Positions 1-6,109 of a stretch of DNA of 8,471 nucleotides are shown piece by piece. The position numbers and the translations under genes are program-made. The notes under the pieces were generated by a model, which saw only the letters and a list, made by a program, of their open reading frames with translations, was not told the origin of the DNA and ran no database searches. The DNA comes from CAYXXZ01 sp964469165 (lineage in GTDB: Bacteria; Pseudomonadota; Gammaproteobacteria; Pseudomonadales; Porticoccaceae): NCBI GenBank assembly GCA_964469165.1, contig CAYXXZ010000107.1, forward strand, positions 1-8,471. Direction: 5' to 3'. Within the stretch, counting starts at the first letter, position 1; every line of letters begins with the position of its first letter.

Positions 1-683
1 AGCCATTGGTGCACCAGGTGCAGCGGCACAGGTTCGCAGTCGCTGCCGATGTAACAGGGCGCCAGCGCCGTGCCGGACATCGCCAGTGACGCAAGATGGT
101 GCAGCACCGCTGCGCAGTCGTCGCGGTGGATGCGGTTCGTCCATTGGGGGGGCTCACTGGCGGCGCACTGACCGCGCTGTACCTGCTCGATCAGGCGGCT
201 GCGTCCCGGCCCGTAGATACCACTGAAACGCACGATGGTGCTGGTCGGGGACGCCTGTCGCAGCAAATCCTCGGCGGCCAGCAGGCAGCGCCCGGAAAAT
301 CCCGACGGCTGCGCGGGCGACGACTCATCCACCCATGCGCCGTCGCTCTGACCATAGACGCTGGTGCTGGACACCCACAGCAGGCACCGGGGCGCCGCCA
401 CCTGTCGCCCGACGGCATCGGCGATGGCTTGCGCGCTCTCGACGTAGGTCTCCCGGTAGGCTTGCTCGGTGAACGCTCCGGGTGTCAGGCTCACGACCAC
501 CAGATCCTGCCCCACCAACAACCGGTCGAGCAATGCGCCATCGCGACAGTCGCCACGCACCATGGTGACGCCCGCGAAGGTCGCGGCGCTGCGCCGTACA
601 CCAGTGACCTGCCAGCCCTGCGGGCACAAGCGCGGCGCCAGACGTTGTGCCAAGTCACCAAACCCCAACAATAATGCCTTCAA
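1..683 (-). CDS. YeeZ-like NAD(P)-dependent epimerase / atypical SDR (3' end cut off by window edge)
   Basis: I translated 227 codons on the minus strand without a stop up to the window edge. YeeZ-type proteins run to about 270-300 residues, so perhaps 50 C-terminal residues are missing. A Rossmann nucleotide-binding loop sits at the N terminus (GFGDLAQRLA, residues 7-16), followed by VVVSLTP (62-68), SSTSVYGQ (105-112), RFSGIYGPGR (152-161) and NRIHRDDCA (183-191). These are the landmarks of extended/atypical SDRs of the YeeZ/NAD-dependent epimerase group. The classical YxxxK catalytic pair is replaced by an LLAAEDLL segment (134-141), which is usual in this group as I recall it. The start is TTG at 683, with GAGG 8 bases upstream. 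An in-frame TTG lies further upstream but would lack a good ribosome site. It is a soluble cytoplasmic protein with unknown substrate. It diverges from oxyR across a 65-bp gap, so shared regulation is possible but not shown. Confidence 0.85.
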   Translation of the reverse strand, partial: MKALLLGFGDLAQRLAPRLCPQGWQVTGVRRSAATFAGVTMVRGDCRDGALLDRLLVGQDLVVVSLTPGAFTEQAYRETYVESAQAIADAVGRQVAAPRCLLWVSSTSVYGQSDGAWVDESSPAQPSGFSGRCLLAAEDLLRQASPTSTIVRFSGIYGPGRSRLIEQVQRGQCAASEPPQWTNRIHRDDCAAVLHHLASLAMSGTALAPCYIGSDCEPVPLHLVHQW

Positions 684-691
684 TCGGCTTG

Positions 692-695
692 CCTC
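692..695 (-). promoter_or_regulatory. Ribosome binding site that decides the TTG start of the YeeZ-like gene
   Basis: GAGG on the minus strand is 8 bases before TTG at 683. That TTG immediately precedes the codons for KALLLGFGD, exactly where the Rossmann fold of this family begins. No ATG or GTG in this frame lies closer to the fold, so TTG is the best start. Confidence 0.55.
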
Positions 696-700
696 ACACA

Positions 701-737
701 ATAACTTTTGACTATTATTCCAAAAAGCCACTACTTC
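701..737. promoter_or_regulatory. Degenerate OxyR-type binding site in the divergent oxyR promoter region
   Basis: The classical OxyR operator is four tetramers, ATAG-N7-CTAT-N7-ATAG-N7-CTAT. At exactly this spacing the sequence has ATAA (701-704), CTAT (712-715), AAAA (723-726) and CTTC (734-737). By my count 11 of 16 consensus positions match. The left dyad is strong (7 of 8) and the right one weak (4 of 8). LysR regulators commonly control themselves and a divergent neighbour from such a site. A TTGACT hexamer at 708-713 overlaps it and could be a -35 element for oxyR, but I see no convincing -10. In an AT-rich gap some matches will arise by chance, so this is tentative. Confidence 0.4.
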
Positions 738-748
738 TTCGAGATGAC

Positions 749-1666
749 ATGACACTGACAGAACTGCGCTACATCGTGACCCTGGCACAGGAACAGCACT
801 TCGGCCAGGCTGCGGAACGCTGTCACGTGAGCCAGCCCACGCTCAGTATCGCCGTCAAGAAGCTGGAGCAGGAACTCGGCGTCGACCTCTTCGAGCGCTC
901 GAAAAGCAAGGTGACGCCAACGCCCACCGGCGAGGCGGTGGTAGCCCAGGCCCAGAAGGTACTCGAAGAAGCGTCGCGCATCCAGGACATCGCCGACACC
1001 GGCAAGGATCAGCTCAACAGCCCCCTGCGGGTCGGCGCCATCTTCACGATCGGTCCCTACCTGCTCCCCCAGTTCATTCCCAAACTGCGCGAACTGGCGC
1101 CCAAGATGCCATTGGTGGTGGAGGAAAGCTACACCGGCACGCTGCGCCGCCGCCTCCGCAACGGCGATCTGGACGTGATCATCATCGCGCTGCCGTTCAC
1201 CGAACCCGATGTGGTGACGCAACCTCTCTATACCGAACCCTTCGTGGTGTTGATGCCCGAAAATCACGCACTCGCCAAACTGAAAGCCATCGCACCCGCG
1301 GACCTGGAACACGAAAACATCCTCATGCTCGGCGAAGGCCATTGCTTCCGCGAACAGGTGCTGGAAGCGATGCCCAAACTCGCTCATCAGCCCAGGGAGA
1401 GTGGCGGCATCCGCACCGATACCGAAGGCAGCTCCCTGGAAACCATGCGCCACATGGTGGCGTCGGGCCTCGGCATCACCATTTTGCCGCTGTCCGCTGT
1501 GCTCGGCACCCAGAACCGCCTGCAAAACCTCACCACCCGGCCCTTCGTCAAACCCGAGCCCTGCCGTACGGCGGCGCTGGCCTGGCGCGCGAGCTTTCCG
1601 CGCCACAAGGCCATCGATGCCCTGCGCGAGTCGATTCTCGAGACCCGCCTGCCGGGGCTCAAATAG
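749..1666 (+). CDS. oxyR: OxyR, LysR-family hydrogen peroxide sensor and transcription regulator (Cys208 replaced by Met)
   Basis: The protein has 305 residues, the same length as E. coli OxyR. The N-terminal winged HTH is typical (LTELRYIVTLAQEQHFGQAA, then CHVSQPTLS at 25-33). It is followed by a linker helix and a periplasmic-binding-protein-like sensor domain from about residue 90. The peroxide pocket is recognisable: Thr100, Thr129, and GHCFR at 197-201 with the peroxidatic Cys199, His198 and Arg201, plus the SSLETMRHMVASGLG helix at 228-242. In E. coli and Pseudomonas OxyR the resolving cysteine is residue 208; here that codon (1370-1372) is ATG, Met. The only other cysteines are 25 and 272. 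The start at 749 has GAG 5 bases upstream and gives the canonical N terminus; the reading frame extends upstream but without family similarity. OxyR normally activates catalase, peroxiredoxin and related genes. recG follows after 18 bp, probably in the same transcript. Confidence 0.95.
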   Translation: MTLTELRYIVTLAQEQHFGQAAERCHVSQPTLSIAVKKLEQELGVDLFERSKSKVTPTPTGEAVVAQAQKVLEEASRIQDIADTGKDQLNSPLRVGAIFTIGPYLLPQFIPKLRELAPKMPLVVEESYTGTLRRRLRNGDLDVIIIALPFTEPDVVTQPLYTEPFVVLMPENHALAKLKAIAPADLEHENILMLGEGHCFREQVLEAMPKLAHQPRESGGIRTDTEGSSLETMRHMVASGLGITILPLSAVLGTQNRLQNLTTRPFVKPEPCRTAALAWRASFPRHKAIDALRESILETRLPGLK

Positions 1667-1684
1667 CACCGGGTTCGCCGCACC

Positions 1685-3772
1685 ATGGAAAAGAGCCCTC
1701 AGCCGCTGCACCAGATGCCCGTCTCGCGGCTGCGGGGCGTGGGGCCGCAGCTTGAAGAGAAACTCGCCAAGCTCGGCATACGCACCGTGCAGGACATTCT
1801 TTTCCACCTGCCCCTGCGCTATGTGGACCGCACCAGAATCACTCCCATCGCCGCCCTGCAACCCTACGGCGATGCGGTGATCGAGGCGAAAGTGAGGGTC
1901 TGCGACATCGCTCTCGGGCGGCGCCGCAGCCTGTTGTGCAAGGTTCAGGACGGCACGGGAACACTGGGACTGCGATTCTTTCATTTCAGCGCGGCCCAGA
2001 AAAACAACCTGAGCCCCGGCGTTCGCCTGCGTTGCTACGGCGAGGTGCGCCCCGGCGCCAGCGGCCTCGAGATCTATCACCCGGAATACCAGTTCCTCGA
2101 CAACGCCGCACCGATGCCGCTGGAGGACAGCCTCACTCCTGTCTATCCCGCCGTGGAGGGGCTCAGCCAACAGCGCCTGCGCACGCTCGCCAATCAGGCG
2201 CTGGGCTTGATCAGCCACGACAATCTGCCGGAGCTGCTGCCTGCCGGCGCACTGGGCAAGCAGCCCGCCATCACACTCGAGCACGCGCTGCGCTATCTGC
2301 ACCGGCCACCGCCCGACGCGCCCCTGCACAGCCTCAGCGAGGGCGCACATCCCGCGCAGCTGCGCCTCGCGTTCGAAGAGCTGCTCGCCCACCACCTCAG
2401 CCTGCTGGAACTGCGGCGCCATATCCAGCAGGAAAACGCCCCGACCCTGGTCAGAAATGCCGCCCTGGAGGAGGCCTTCCTGGCACAGCTGCCTTTTTCT
2501 CTCACCGCTGCGCAAAAACGCGTCACTGCAGATATTCAGCGCGATCTCGCCACGCCGCGCCCCATGTTGCGCCTTGTTCAGGGTGACGTCGGCTCCGGCA
2601 AGACCCTGGTCGCGGCGCTGGCGGCACTGACCGCCGCCGCCAACGGCTATCAGACAGCGGTGATGGCGCCTACCGAAATTCTCGCCGAGCAGCATCGCAA
2701 CAATTTCGAGCAATGGCTGCGTCCACTCGACATTTCCGTGGCCTGGCTCACCGGGCGCGTGAAGGGCAAGGCGCGCGAGCACCAGTTGCAGCAGATTCGC
2801 GCCGGCAATGCCGCCGTGGTGATCGGCACCCACGCGCTGTTCCAGGAGGACGTCAGCTTCCACAACCTGGGCCTTGCCGTAATCGACGAACAGCACCGCT
2901 TCGGCGTTCACCAGCGCCTGGCCCTGCGCAACAAGGGCCCGGACGGCTCCACCCCGCACCAGTTGATCATGACCGCCACGCCCATACCGCGCACCCTCGC
3001 CATGTGCGCCTACGCCGACCTCGATTCCTCCGTGATCGATGAGCTTCCGCCGGGGCGCACCCCCGTCAATACCGTGGCCATCAGCCAGCAGCGCCGCGGT
3101 GACGTGATCGAGCGCGTCGCGCAGGCGTGCCACGAAGGCCGTCAGACCTACTGGGTCTGCACGTTGATCGAGGAGTCGGAGGTGCTCGAAGCGCAAGCCG
3201 CCGAGGCCACCGCCGCGGAACTGCAGTTACTGCTGCCGGGCGTGCGCACCGGCCTGGTACACGGTCGCCTCAAGGCCGCCCAGAAGGAGCAGATCATGCA
3301 GTCCTTCAAGGCCGGTGAGCTCGACCTGCTGGTCGCCACCACCGTCATCGAAGTGGGTGTGGACGTGCCCAACGCCAGCCTGATGGTGATCGAGAATCCC
3401 GAGCGCCTCGGTCTGTCGCAACTCCACCAGCTGCGCGGCCGCGTCGGGCGCGGCACCCGCGAAAGCCACTGCGTGCTGCTCTACGGCGCGCCGCTGTCGG
3501 CGCAATCCAAGGAGCGCATCCGCATCATGCGCGAGACCAACGACGGCTTCGTGGTAGCGGAAAAGGATCTGCAACTGCGCGGCCCCGGTGAAGTGCTCGG
3601 CACCCGCCAGACCGGCGAGCTGCAATTTCACATCGCCGACCTGCTGCGCCATGAAGACCTGCTCAGCGACGTCAAGGCCTGCGCCGTCAGGCTGATGAGC
3701 GACGAGCCAAGTGCCGCGCGCCCCCTGATCCGGCGCTGGCTGCGCGGGCGCGAGAAGTATGGGTATGTGTGA
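1685..3772 (+). CDS. recG: ATP-dependent DNA helicase RecG
   Basis: This is a complete 695-residue RecG (E. coli has 693). RecG is a cytoplasmic superfamily 2 motor that regresses stalled replication forks and branch-migrates Holliday junctions. The N-terminal wedge/OB domain is present (PVSRLRGVGPQLEEKLAKLG near 12-31, LPLRYVDRT, then the FFHFSAAQKNNL wedge strand). The motor motifs are intact: Walker A GDVGSGKT at 300-307, motif II DEQHRFG at 401-407, motif III MTATPIPRTLA from 429, and motif VI QLRGRVGRG at 582-590. The C-terminal KDLQLRGPGEVLGTRQTG segment and the TRG-type end are present. The ATG at 1685 has no strong Shine-Dalgarno sequence, but it gives the expected N-terminal length. 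The 18-bp gap after oxyR suggests co-transcription, as in Pseudomonas where the two genes are also adjacent. The TGA stop overlaps the first unit of a 7-bp repeat array. Confidence 0.97.
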   Translation: MEKSPQPLHQMPVSRLRGVGPQLEEKLAKLGIRTVQDILFHLPLRYVDRTRITPIAALQPYGDAVIEAKVRVCDIALGRRRSLLCKVQDGTGTLGLRFFHFSAAQKNNLSPGVRLRCYGEVRPGASGLEIYHPEYQFLDNAAPMPLEDSLTPVYPAVEGLSQQRLRTLANQALGLISHDNLPELLPAGALGKQPAITLEHALRYLHRPPPDAPLHSLSEGAHPAQLRLAFEELLAHHLSLLELRRHIQQENAPTLVRNAALEEAFLAQLPFSLTAAQKRVTADIQRDLATPRPMLRLVQGDVGSGKTLVAALAALTAAANGYQTAVMAPTEILAEQHRNNFEQWLRPLDISVAWLTGRVKGKAREHQLQQIRAGNAAVVIGTHALFQEDVSFHNLGLAVIDEQHRFGVHQRLALRNKGPDGSTPHQLIMTATPIPRTLAMCAYADLDSSVIDELPPGRTPVNTVAISQQRRGDVIERVAQACHEGRQTYWVCTLIEESEVLEAQAAEATAAELQLLLPGVRTGLVHGRLKAAQKEQIMQSFKAGELDLLVATTVIEVGVDVPNASLMVIENPERLGLSQLHQLRGRVGRGTRESHCVLLYGAPLSAQSKERIRIMRETNDGFVVAEKDLQLRGPGEVLGTRQTGELQFHIADLLRHEDLLSDVKACAVRLMSDEPSAARPLIRRWLRGREKYGYV

Positions 3773-3805
3773 CGTCAGACGTCTGACGTCGAACGTCTGA
3801 CGCAA
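3771..3805. repeat. Palindromic heptameric tandem repeat (unit GACGTCN) overlapping the recG stop codon
   Basis: Five consecutive 7-bp units can be read: GACGTCA, GACGTCT, GACGTCG, AACGTCT and GACGCAA, the last degraded. The hexamer core GACGTC is itself a palindrome, so the array is rich in dyads. Positions 3771-3790 form a perfect 20-bp palindrome. CGTCAGACGT at 3773-3782 pairs perfectly with ACGTCTGACG at 3793-3802 across a 10-base loop. The GA of the TGA stop codon lies in the first unit. A short T run (3811-3814) follows 8 bases after the stem, so the array might act as a weak terminator or 3' stabiliser. It is not a canonical intrinsic terminator. Confidence 0.8.
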
Positions 3806-3817
3806 AAAACTTTTCTC

Positions 3818-3846
3818 GTCCCCACGTTCTGCGTGGAAACGTGGAC
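3818..3846. repeat. REP-like imperfect hairpin downstream of recG
   Basis: CCACG at 3822-3826 and CGTGG at 3832-3836 form a tight hairpin with loop TTCTG. Alternatively, CCACGTT (3822-3828) can pair with AACGTGG (3838-3844). Flanking GTC (3818-3820) and GAC (3844-3846) are also complementary. The core CCCACG-N-TCTGCGTGG resembles dispersed REP-type palindromes I recall from several proteobacteria. I can see only one copy here, so its repetitive nature is inferred from memory, not from this sequence. Confidence 0.4.
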
Positions 3847-3858
3847 AAGAGGCGCTTT

Positions 3859-3900
3859 TTGTCATCCAATTGACATAAACACAGGCTCGAAGGGTAGAAA
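3859..3900 (+). promoter_or_regulatory. Pho box and probable promoter of the phoU-like/pit operon
   Basis: TTGTCAT (3859-3865) and TTGACAT (3870-3876) are two 7-bp direct repeats separated by 4 bp. This is the layout of the PhoB binding site (CTGTCAT-N4-CTGTCAT), with one and two differences from the consensus half-sites. The second half contains a perfect TTGACA -35 hexamer (3870-3875). The best -10 candidate I see is TAGAAA at 3895-3900, with a longer than ideal 19-bp spacer. A weaker alternative -35 (TTGACG) lies at 3936-3941. The site is about 115 bp upstream of the first gene and points at two phosphate genes, which supports the reading as a PhoB-controlled promoter. Confidence 0.6.
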
Positions 3901-3989
3901 TCCACAAGGAATCCGCCGAAAATACGCGCCAGCCGTTGACGTGACTTCCTTTGCGGTCATGAAAACCTCGCATCAAACGGACAGGCTTC

Positions 3990-4664
3990 ATGAAAAACCC
4001 GGTTACAGAGCTGTTTGGTAAATCACCGATCAAGCCGCTGCAGGATCACATGGCGCTGGTCGCCCAGTGCGCCCTCGAGCTCCCCGCCTTCCTCGCCGCC
4101 GCCATCGCCGATGACTGGCAGGCGGCCGAAGCTCACTACGACAGCATCTGCAACAACGAAAACAAGGCCGACGACATCAAGCGCGAATTGCGCCTGCGCA
4201 TGCCGAAAAGCCTGTTCATGCCGGTGTCGCGTACCGACCTGCTGGAGCTTCTCACCGTACAGGACAACATCGCCAACCGCGCGCGCGACATCGCCGGCCT
4301 GATGCTGGGTCGCCGCATGGGCGTTCCCGCACCCATCCAGGAGGAGATGCGCCTGCTGGTCGAGTCGGCCGTCGACACCACGCGCCAGGCCCTGCGCGTC
4401 ATCAACGAGTTGGATGAGCTGCTCGAAACAGGCTTCTTCGGCCGCGAAGTGGACTTCGTGGAGCAATTGATCCGCGAACTCGACGAAAAAGAGCGCATCG
4501 CCGACGCCATCGAGCGCAGCATTCGCCGCAAGCTGTTCGCCGTCGAAAAGGACTACCACCCCATCGACATGATGTTTCTGTACGACATCATCCAGAAAGT
4601 CGGCGGTCTGGCCAACCGCGCACGCCGTGTCGGGGGTCGTCTGCAGACCCTGGTCGCCCGATAA
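3990..4664 (+). CDS. TIGR00153/DUF47 family PhoU-like protein, partner of the Pit phosphate permease
   Basis: The product has 224 residues, is all-helical in character, and has no signal peptide or membrane segment. Its sequence fits the TIGR00153 (DUF47, PhoU_div) family, which shares the PhoU fold and is almost always encoded next to Pit permeases. Metal-binding-type acidic motifs are visible: ENKAD at 57-61, QDNIANRARD at 91-100, EKERIAD at 166-172 and YDIIQKVGGLANRARR at 198-213. Pit-linked members are thought to bind metal clusters and modulate Pit activity; the exact role is unsettled. The ATG at 3990 has AGG 4 bases upstream. The pit gene starts 18 bp after the stop, so the two form an operon, probably driven by the Pho-box promoter upstream. 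It is distinct from the true phoU at 6110-6805: the two differ in sequence and each sits with its own transporter. Confidence 0.9.
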   Translation: MKNPVTELFGKSPIKPLQDHMALVAQCALELPAFLAAAIADDWQAAEAHYDSICNNENKADDIKRELRLRMPKSLFMPVSRTDLLELLTVQDNIANRARDIAGLMLGRRMGVPAPIQEEMRLLVESAVDTTRQALRVINELDELLETGFFGREVDFVEQLIRELDEKERIADAIERSIRRKLFAVEKDYHPIDMMFLYDIIQKVGGLANRARRVGGRLQTLVAR

Positions 4665-4682
4665 TCCCGCCAAGGATACCCC

Positions 4683-5954
4683 ATGACCCTTTTTACCGAA
4701 TATGGTCTGATCCTGATCATTCTTGCTGGCACCTTTGGCTTTTTCATGGCCTGGGGCATGGGCGCCAACGATGTCTCCAACGCCATGGGGACCTCGGTCG
4801 GCTCCAAGGCGCTGACCCTCAAGCAAGCCATCGTCATCGCCATGATATTCGAGTTTCTGGGGGCCTATCTGGCGGGTGGCGCGGTGACGACCACCATCCG
4901 CAGCGGCATCATCGACACCAACGCCCTGGTCGACACGCCCCACTACCTCGTCTACGGGATGTTGTCGGCAATGCTCGCGGCCGGTTTATGGCTGTCGATC
5001 GCCAGTACCCTGGGCTGGCCGGTATCCACCACCCACACCCTCGTCGGCGCCATCGTCGGTTTCGCCACGGTGGGAATCAGCCCTGCAGTGGTGCAGTGGG
5101 ACAAGTTGAGCCATATCGTGGCGAGCTGGATCATCTCGCCGCTGCTCGCGGGAATCATCGCCTTTGCGCTTTTTCGCAGTGTCCAGTACCTGATCCTCAA
5201 TACCGACGACCCCTTCGCGCGCGCCAAGCGCTATATCCCCGTTTACATGTTCGCGGTGGGCTTTCTCATCTCGATGGTGACCACGGTCAAGGGCCTCAAA
5301 TATGTGCTTGCCGACGCCGGCATCAGCTTTGCACAGGCGACGCTCATTTCAGTGCTGGTTGGCATCGTGACGTTAATCGTCGGCATCTATTTTCTCAGCC
5401 GTATCCAGCGCAATCCGGAAGCGGAGGAGCGCAATCGCTTTCACAGCGTGGAGAAGGTCTTCGCCGTTCTGATGGTCTTTACCGCCTGCTGCATGGCTTT
5501 CGCTCACGGCTCCAACGACGTGTCCAATGCCGTCGGTCCCCTCGCCGCCATCGTCGCCGTGGTGAAATCCGGCGCCATCACCAACACCACAGAACTCCCC
5601 AACTGGGTCTTGCTGCTGGGTGCCACCGGCATCGTCGTCGGCCTCGCCACCTTCGGCTTCAAGGTCATGGCCACCATCGGCAAGAAAATCACCGAACTGA
5701 CCCCAAGCCGCGGCTTTGCGGCAGAGCTGGGAGCCGCCTCCACCGTGGTGATCGCCTCCGCCACGGGCATCCCCGTTTCCACCACCCACACCCTGGTGGG
5801 GGCAGTGCTCGGCGTCGGCCTGGCACGGGGTATCGCCGCCTTGAACCTGCGGGTAATCGGCACCATTCTCGTATCCTGGCTGGTGACACTACCGGCGGGT
5901 GCGGGCTTCTCGATTCTCTTCTTCTTCTTTTTCAAGGGCGTGTTTGGTAGTTAG
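4683..5954 (+). CDS. PiT-family inorganic phosphate transporter (low-affinity Pi permease)
   Basis: This is a 423-residue polytopic inner-membrane protein. It shows the duplicated signature of the PiT family (PF01384): GANDVSNAMGTSVGS at 27-41 and GSNDVSNAVGPLAA at 276-289, each followed by a PVSTTHTLVGA helix (113-123 and 364-374). Hydrophobic helices fill both halves, with a polar loop around residues 240-258. The family imports phosphate, often as a metal-phosphate complex, coupled to H+ or Na+. Some relatives carry sulfate, but the adjacent PhoU-like gene and the Pho box favour phosphate. The ATG follows AAGGA by 7 bases. The two repeat halves keep a 17-bp identical DNA stretch (5025-5041 and 5778-5794), reflecting the ancient internal duplication. 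The gene converges on phoU of the pst operon. I leave the symbol blank because pitA and pitB cannot be told apart here. Confidence 0.94.
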   Translation: MTLFTEYGLILIILAGTFGFFMAWGMGANDVSNAMGTSVGSKALTLKQAIVIAMIFEFLGAYLAGGAVTTTIRSGIIDTNALVDTPHYLVYGMLSAMLAAGLWLSIASTLGWPVSTTHTLVGAIVGFATVGISPAVVQWDKLSHIVASWIISPLLAGIIAFALFRSVQYLILNTDDPFARAKRYIPVYMFAVGFLISMVTTVKGLKYVLADAGISFAQATLISVLVGIVTLIVGIYFLSRIQRNPEAEERNRFHSVEKVFAVLMVFTACCMAFAHGSNDVSNAVGPLAAIVAVVKSGAITNTTELPNWVLLLGATGIVVGLATFGFKVMATIGKKITELTPSRGFAAELGAASTVVIASATGIPVSTTHTLVGAVLGVGLARGIAALNLRVIGTILVSWLVTLPAGAGFSILFFFFFKGVFGS

Positions 5955-5955
5955 A

Positions 5956-5983
5956 TAGCTATAAGCCGTAAGCTTTAAGCTTG
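5956..5983 (+). repeat. Heptameric repeat arm (unit AAGCNNT) just after the pit stop codon
   Basis: Four 7-bp units are in phase: TAGCTAT, AAGCCGT, AAGCTTT and AAGCTTG, starting 2 bases after the TAG stop. The palindromic AAGCTT hexamer occurs twice at 7-bp spacing (5970 and 5977). The 20-bp core (5961-5980) is complementary, with two mismatches, to 6083-6102, so the two arms can form a long stem in either transcript. Confidence 0.75.
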
Positions 5984-6012
5984 CGTGCTGCTGCAGAAGG
6001 GGCAACTACACG

Positions 6013-6029
6013 AATCGGACAAACCGATT
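6013..6029. other. Small hairpin between the convergent pit and phoU genes
   Basis: AATCGG (6013-6018) and CCGATT (6024-6029) form a perfect 6-bp stem with loop ACAAA, followed by one more T. A second small dyad, GCAGA-GT-TCTGC, lies at 6062-6073. Either may help stop transcription from the facing operons, but neither has a proper T run. Apart from these and the flanking repeat arms I see nothing else in 5984-6079. Confidence 0.35.
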
Positions 6030-6079
6030 TCATGGGCTACTCCAGGAAGATTACAGGAACAGCAGAGTTCTGCCAGCGT

Positions 6080-6107
6080 TTGGCTTAGAGCTTACAGCTT
6101 ATTGCTT
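6080..6107 (-). repeat. Heptameric repeat arm (unit AAGCNNT) just after the phoU stop codon
   Basis: Read on the minus strand, four 7-bp units are in phase: AAGCAAT, AAGCTGT, AAGCTCT and AAGCCAA, starting 2 bases after the phoU stop. This is the same unit as at 5956-5983 in opposite orientation. Each convergent gene is therefore followed, in its own reading direction, by nearly the same repeat. Together the arms form an inverted repeat that encloses the 96-bp centre of the intergenic region. Confidence 0.75.
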
Positions 6108-6109
6108 GA

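Noticed and set aside
96..711. Plus-strand frames inside the YeeZ-like region
   Set aside because: Their translations are Arg/Ala/Pro-rich without domain landmarks, whereas the minus strand gives a continuous Rossmann-fold protein.
744..752. A two-codon ATG-ACA-TGA frame overlapping the oxyR start by four bases
   Set aside because: It could couple initiation, but no ribosome site serves the first ATG and such overlaps are easily random. The GAG at 741-743 fits the ATG at 749.
1361..1380. A compensated frameshift as the reason for the missing OxyR Cys208, since an out-of-frame TGC overlaps codon 208
   Set aside because: The frame downstream (SSLETMRHMVASGLG) is the correct OxyR frame, and the residues right after Met208 also align, so two exactly compensating errors would be needed.
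731..3196. An 821-codon open frame on the minus strand, opposite oxyR and recG
   Set aside because: It lies entirely antisense to two well-supported genes, its translation resembles no family I know, and long antisense open frames are expected opposite GC-rich codons with few reverse-strand stops.
4023..4943. A 306-codon antisense frame opposite the PhoU-like gene and the start of pit
   Set aside because: It is a shadow frame: the forward genes show clear family motifs, while this frame shows none and no ribosome site.
5025..5794. A 17-bp perfect direct repeat inside the pit gene (5025-5041 and 5778-5794)
   Set aside because: It encodes the STTHT motif of each half of the PiT internal duplication, so it reflects protein family structure and not a mobile or recombination element.
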